Assembly (NCBI GenBank): GCA_002451155.1
Contig: DKBG01000138.1
Location: forward strand, 1 to 7,806
DNA length: 7,806 nucleotides
Direction of reading: 5' to 3'
Source: Ignavibacteria bacterium UBA6906
Lineage (GTDB): Bacteria; Bacteroidota; Ignavibacteria; UBA10030; UBA6906
Under the pieces are notes generated by a model that did no database searches, was not told the origin of the DNA, and saw nothing but the letters and a program-made list of their open reading frames with translations. Below are positions 6,685-7,806 of the stretch, one piece after another. Numbering within the stretch: the first letter of the stretch is position 1; each line of letters begins with the position of its first letter. A program made the translations under genes and the position numbers.

Positions 6685-7722
6685 CTAGGCCCCACCGAGC
6701 TCCTCCCGCACAATACGCGTACCCTCAACCAGGGACATGAGTTTCCCGAACGCTCGATCCCTCGGCATGAATTTCATGCCGCAATCGGGACTGACATACA
6801 TCTTTTCCGCCGGTATATACTCAAGCGCACTGCGGATTCGCTTCGCAACAGTCTGTGGGGTCTCAATCTCCTCAGACTTAACATCGATGACTCCGACGAC
6901 GACCTCTTTGTCCGTGTTGTATTTCCTGAACAGATCCAGACCCGCGCCGTCCGACACCGCAAACTCCATGCTGATCTGATCGGCGTGAGTTTCAAGGATA
7001 GCCGGAAAGAGTTCGTCATACTGGCCTTTAAACAGCTTCTTGAGCTGGTAGTTCCCATAACAGACGTGCAGGGCGATCTTCGCGCTCACCCCGCTGACCA
7101 GCCGGTTGAATGACTCCACCAGCCATGGCATGTCCTCGGGATATCCAACCCAGATCGGCTCGTCAATCTGAAGGAAGTCACATCCGGCGGCAACAAGGTT
7201 TTTCAGCTCAACGTTCAGAATTTCCGTTAGGTCAAAGATCAGCTCTTTATCAGTCTTGTAGAACTCATTGGTTGCCCGCTTGGCGAGCATCTGCGGTCCT
7301 GTAACGCAGACCTTTGTCCTGTGTCTCGCATGTTCCTTCAGAAATACGAAATGCCGGTCCATGCCCAGGCTGCCTTTCCGCTTCACTTTGTCGACGACGA
7401 CCGGGTCCGGCATCTGGATGGTGGGATCCAGGTTTCCGATCGGCTTCATCTTCCCCGCCATATCGAACCCATGAATCCGCATTGAGAAGAAGTTCACCAT
7501 CGTTTCCCGGCGAAGCTCTCCATCGGTGATAATATCAACACCGGCCAGCTCCTGATCGGTAATGCATGATTTCACCGCGTTATCATGAGCTTCTTCCACC
7601 TGCCCTGGGCTCAACCGTCCTTGCTTTCCCATCTCTCGAACCGCCTCAAGCCAGGAGGGAAAGGAATAGCTGCCGATGACGGTTGTCGGCAGCAGGGGCA
7701 GCTGGTTGTTCTTCTGGGTCAT
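6685..7722 (-). CDS. MetE C-terminal-domain-like zinc methyltransferase (cobalamin-independent methionine synthase family)
   Basis: This 345-residue protein matches the catalytic half of cobalamin-independent methionine synthase, a TIM barrel that uses zinc to activate a thiol as methyl acceptor. Visible family marks are the N-terminal TTVIGSYSFP (13-22), DGELRRE (67-73), QIDEP (185-189), HVCYGN (219-224) and SPDCGMKF (311-318). The likely zinc ligands are His219, Cys221, Glu253 and Cys314, so the metal site looks intact. Full-length MetE is roughly 750 residues with a duplicated N-terminal barrel, which is absent here. The protein therefore belongs with the short MetE-like forms seen in archaea and many uncultured bacteria. 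Those forms take methyl groups from varied donors, and some relatives act on coenzyme M or other thiols. No signal peptide is visible, so it is probably cytoplasmic. It is likely the first complete gene of the cluster, 147 bases before the glycosidase-like gene. The family is confident; the exact substrate is unknown, so no symbol is given. Confidence 0.88.
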   Translation of the reverse strand: MTQKNNQLPLLPTTVIGSYSFPSWLEAVREMGKQGRLSPGQVEEAHDNAVKSCITDQELAGVDIITDGELRRETMVNFFSMRIHGFDMAGKMKPIGNLDPTIQMPDPVVVDKVKRKGSLGMDRHFVFLKEHARHRTKVCVTGPQMLAKRATNEFYKTDKELIFDLTEILNVELKNLVAAGCDFLQIDEPIWVGYPEDMPWLVESFNRLVSGVSAKIALHVCYGNYQLKKLFKGQYDELFPAILETHADQISMEFAVSDGAGLDLFRKYNTDKEVVVGVIDVKSEEIETPQTVAKRIRSALEYIPAEKMYVSPDCGMKFMPRDRAFGKLMSLVEGTRIVREELGGA

Positions 7723-7731
7723 CCCGGAGCA

Positions 7732-7736
7732 TCCTT
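7732..7736 (-). promoter_or_regulatory. Ribosome binding site of the MetE-like gene
   Basis: The minus strand reads AAGGA here, nine bases before the ATG at 7722. This good Shine-Dalgarno match supports that start codon. No promoter can be judged because the window ends soon after. Confidence 0.6.
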
Positions 7737-7748
7737 ATGTTGTATCGG

Positions 7749-7806
7749 TCAGGTAGGAATTCGCTTCAACTGCACCCGGTACTCCGGGAGATTCTTCGCT
7801 GGCGGA
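7749..7806 (-). CDS. Possible C-terminal end of an upstream gene (partial)
   Basis: Reading leftward from 7805, 18 codons run into a TGA stop at 7751-7749, giving a tail that ends EYRVQLKRIPT. About 13 of the 18 third positions are G or C and the residue mix looks protein-like. If real, the gene stops 26 bases before the methyltransferase start and would be the preceding member of the same operon. A competing minus frame is open to a TAA at 7737-7735 but has weaker third-position GC. The piece is too short to assign to any family, so the frame choice is only a preference. Confidence 0.3.
   Translation of the reverse strand, partial: PPAKNLPEYRVQLKRIPT

Overview
The window reads as a single-direction block of bacterial genes, all on the minus strand. 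Five complete genes are packed with short gaps (31 to 147 bases) and clear purine-rich ribosome binding sites before four of them. Base composition is moderately GC-rich. The mix of phytanoyl-CoA dioxygenase (PhyH) type oxygenases, a large glycosidase-like protein and a secreted protein ending in a FlgD-like / type IX secretion sorting domain suggests an uncultured member of the FCB group or a relative, such as Latescibacterota, KSB1 or Poribacteria-like lineages. That placement is inference from gene content; there is no rRNA or marker gene here.

In transcription order (right to left): a few codons of a possible upstream gene at the right edge; a stand-alone MetE catalytic-domain-like methyltransferase (7722 to 6685); a 147-base leader with a small hairpin; a 730-residue protein with a GH67/GH20-like layout but no canonical catalytic motif (6537 to 4345); a PhyH oxygenase of 262 residues (4289 to 3501); an 822-residue secreted protein (3469 to 1001); a second, divergent PhyH oxygenase of 245 residues (957 to 220); and a 219-base left edge with a weak partial ORF and a GC-rich hairpin.

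The spacing argues for co-transcription from the glycosidase-like gene through the second PhyH, possibly including the methyltransferase. A testable reading is a carbohydrate- or small-molecule-processing locus: a secreted surface protein, an apparently cytoplasmic glycosidase-like enzyme, two Fe(II)/2-oxoglutarate oxygenases and a zinc-dependent methyl (or thiol) transferase. The substrate cannot be read from the sequence. I see no tRNA, rRNA, CRISPR array, insertion sequence, integrase or phage gene. No stretch longer than 219 bases lacks a confident gene.
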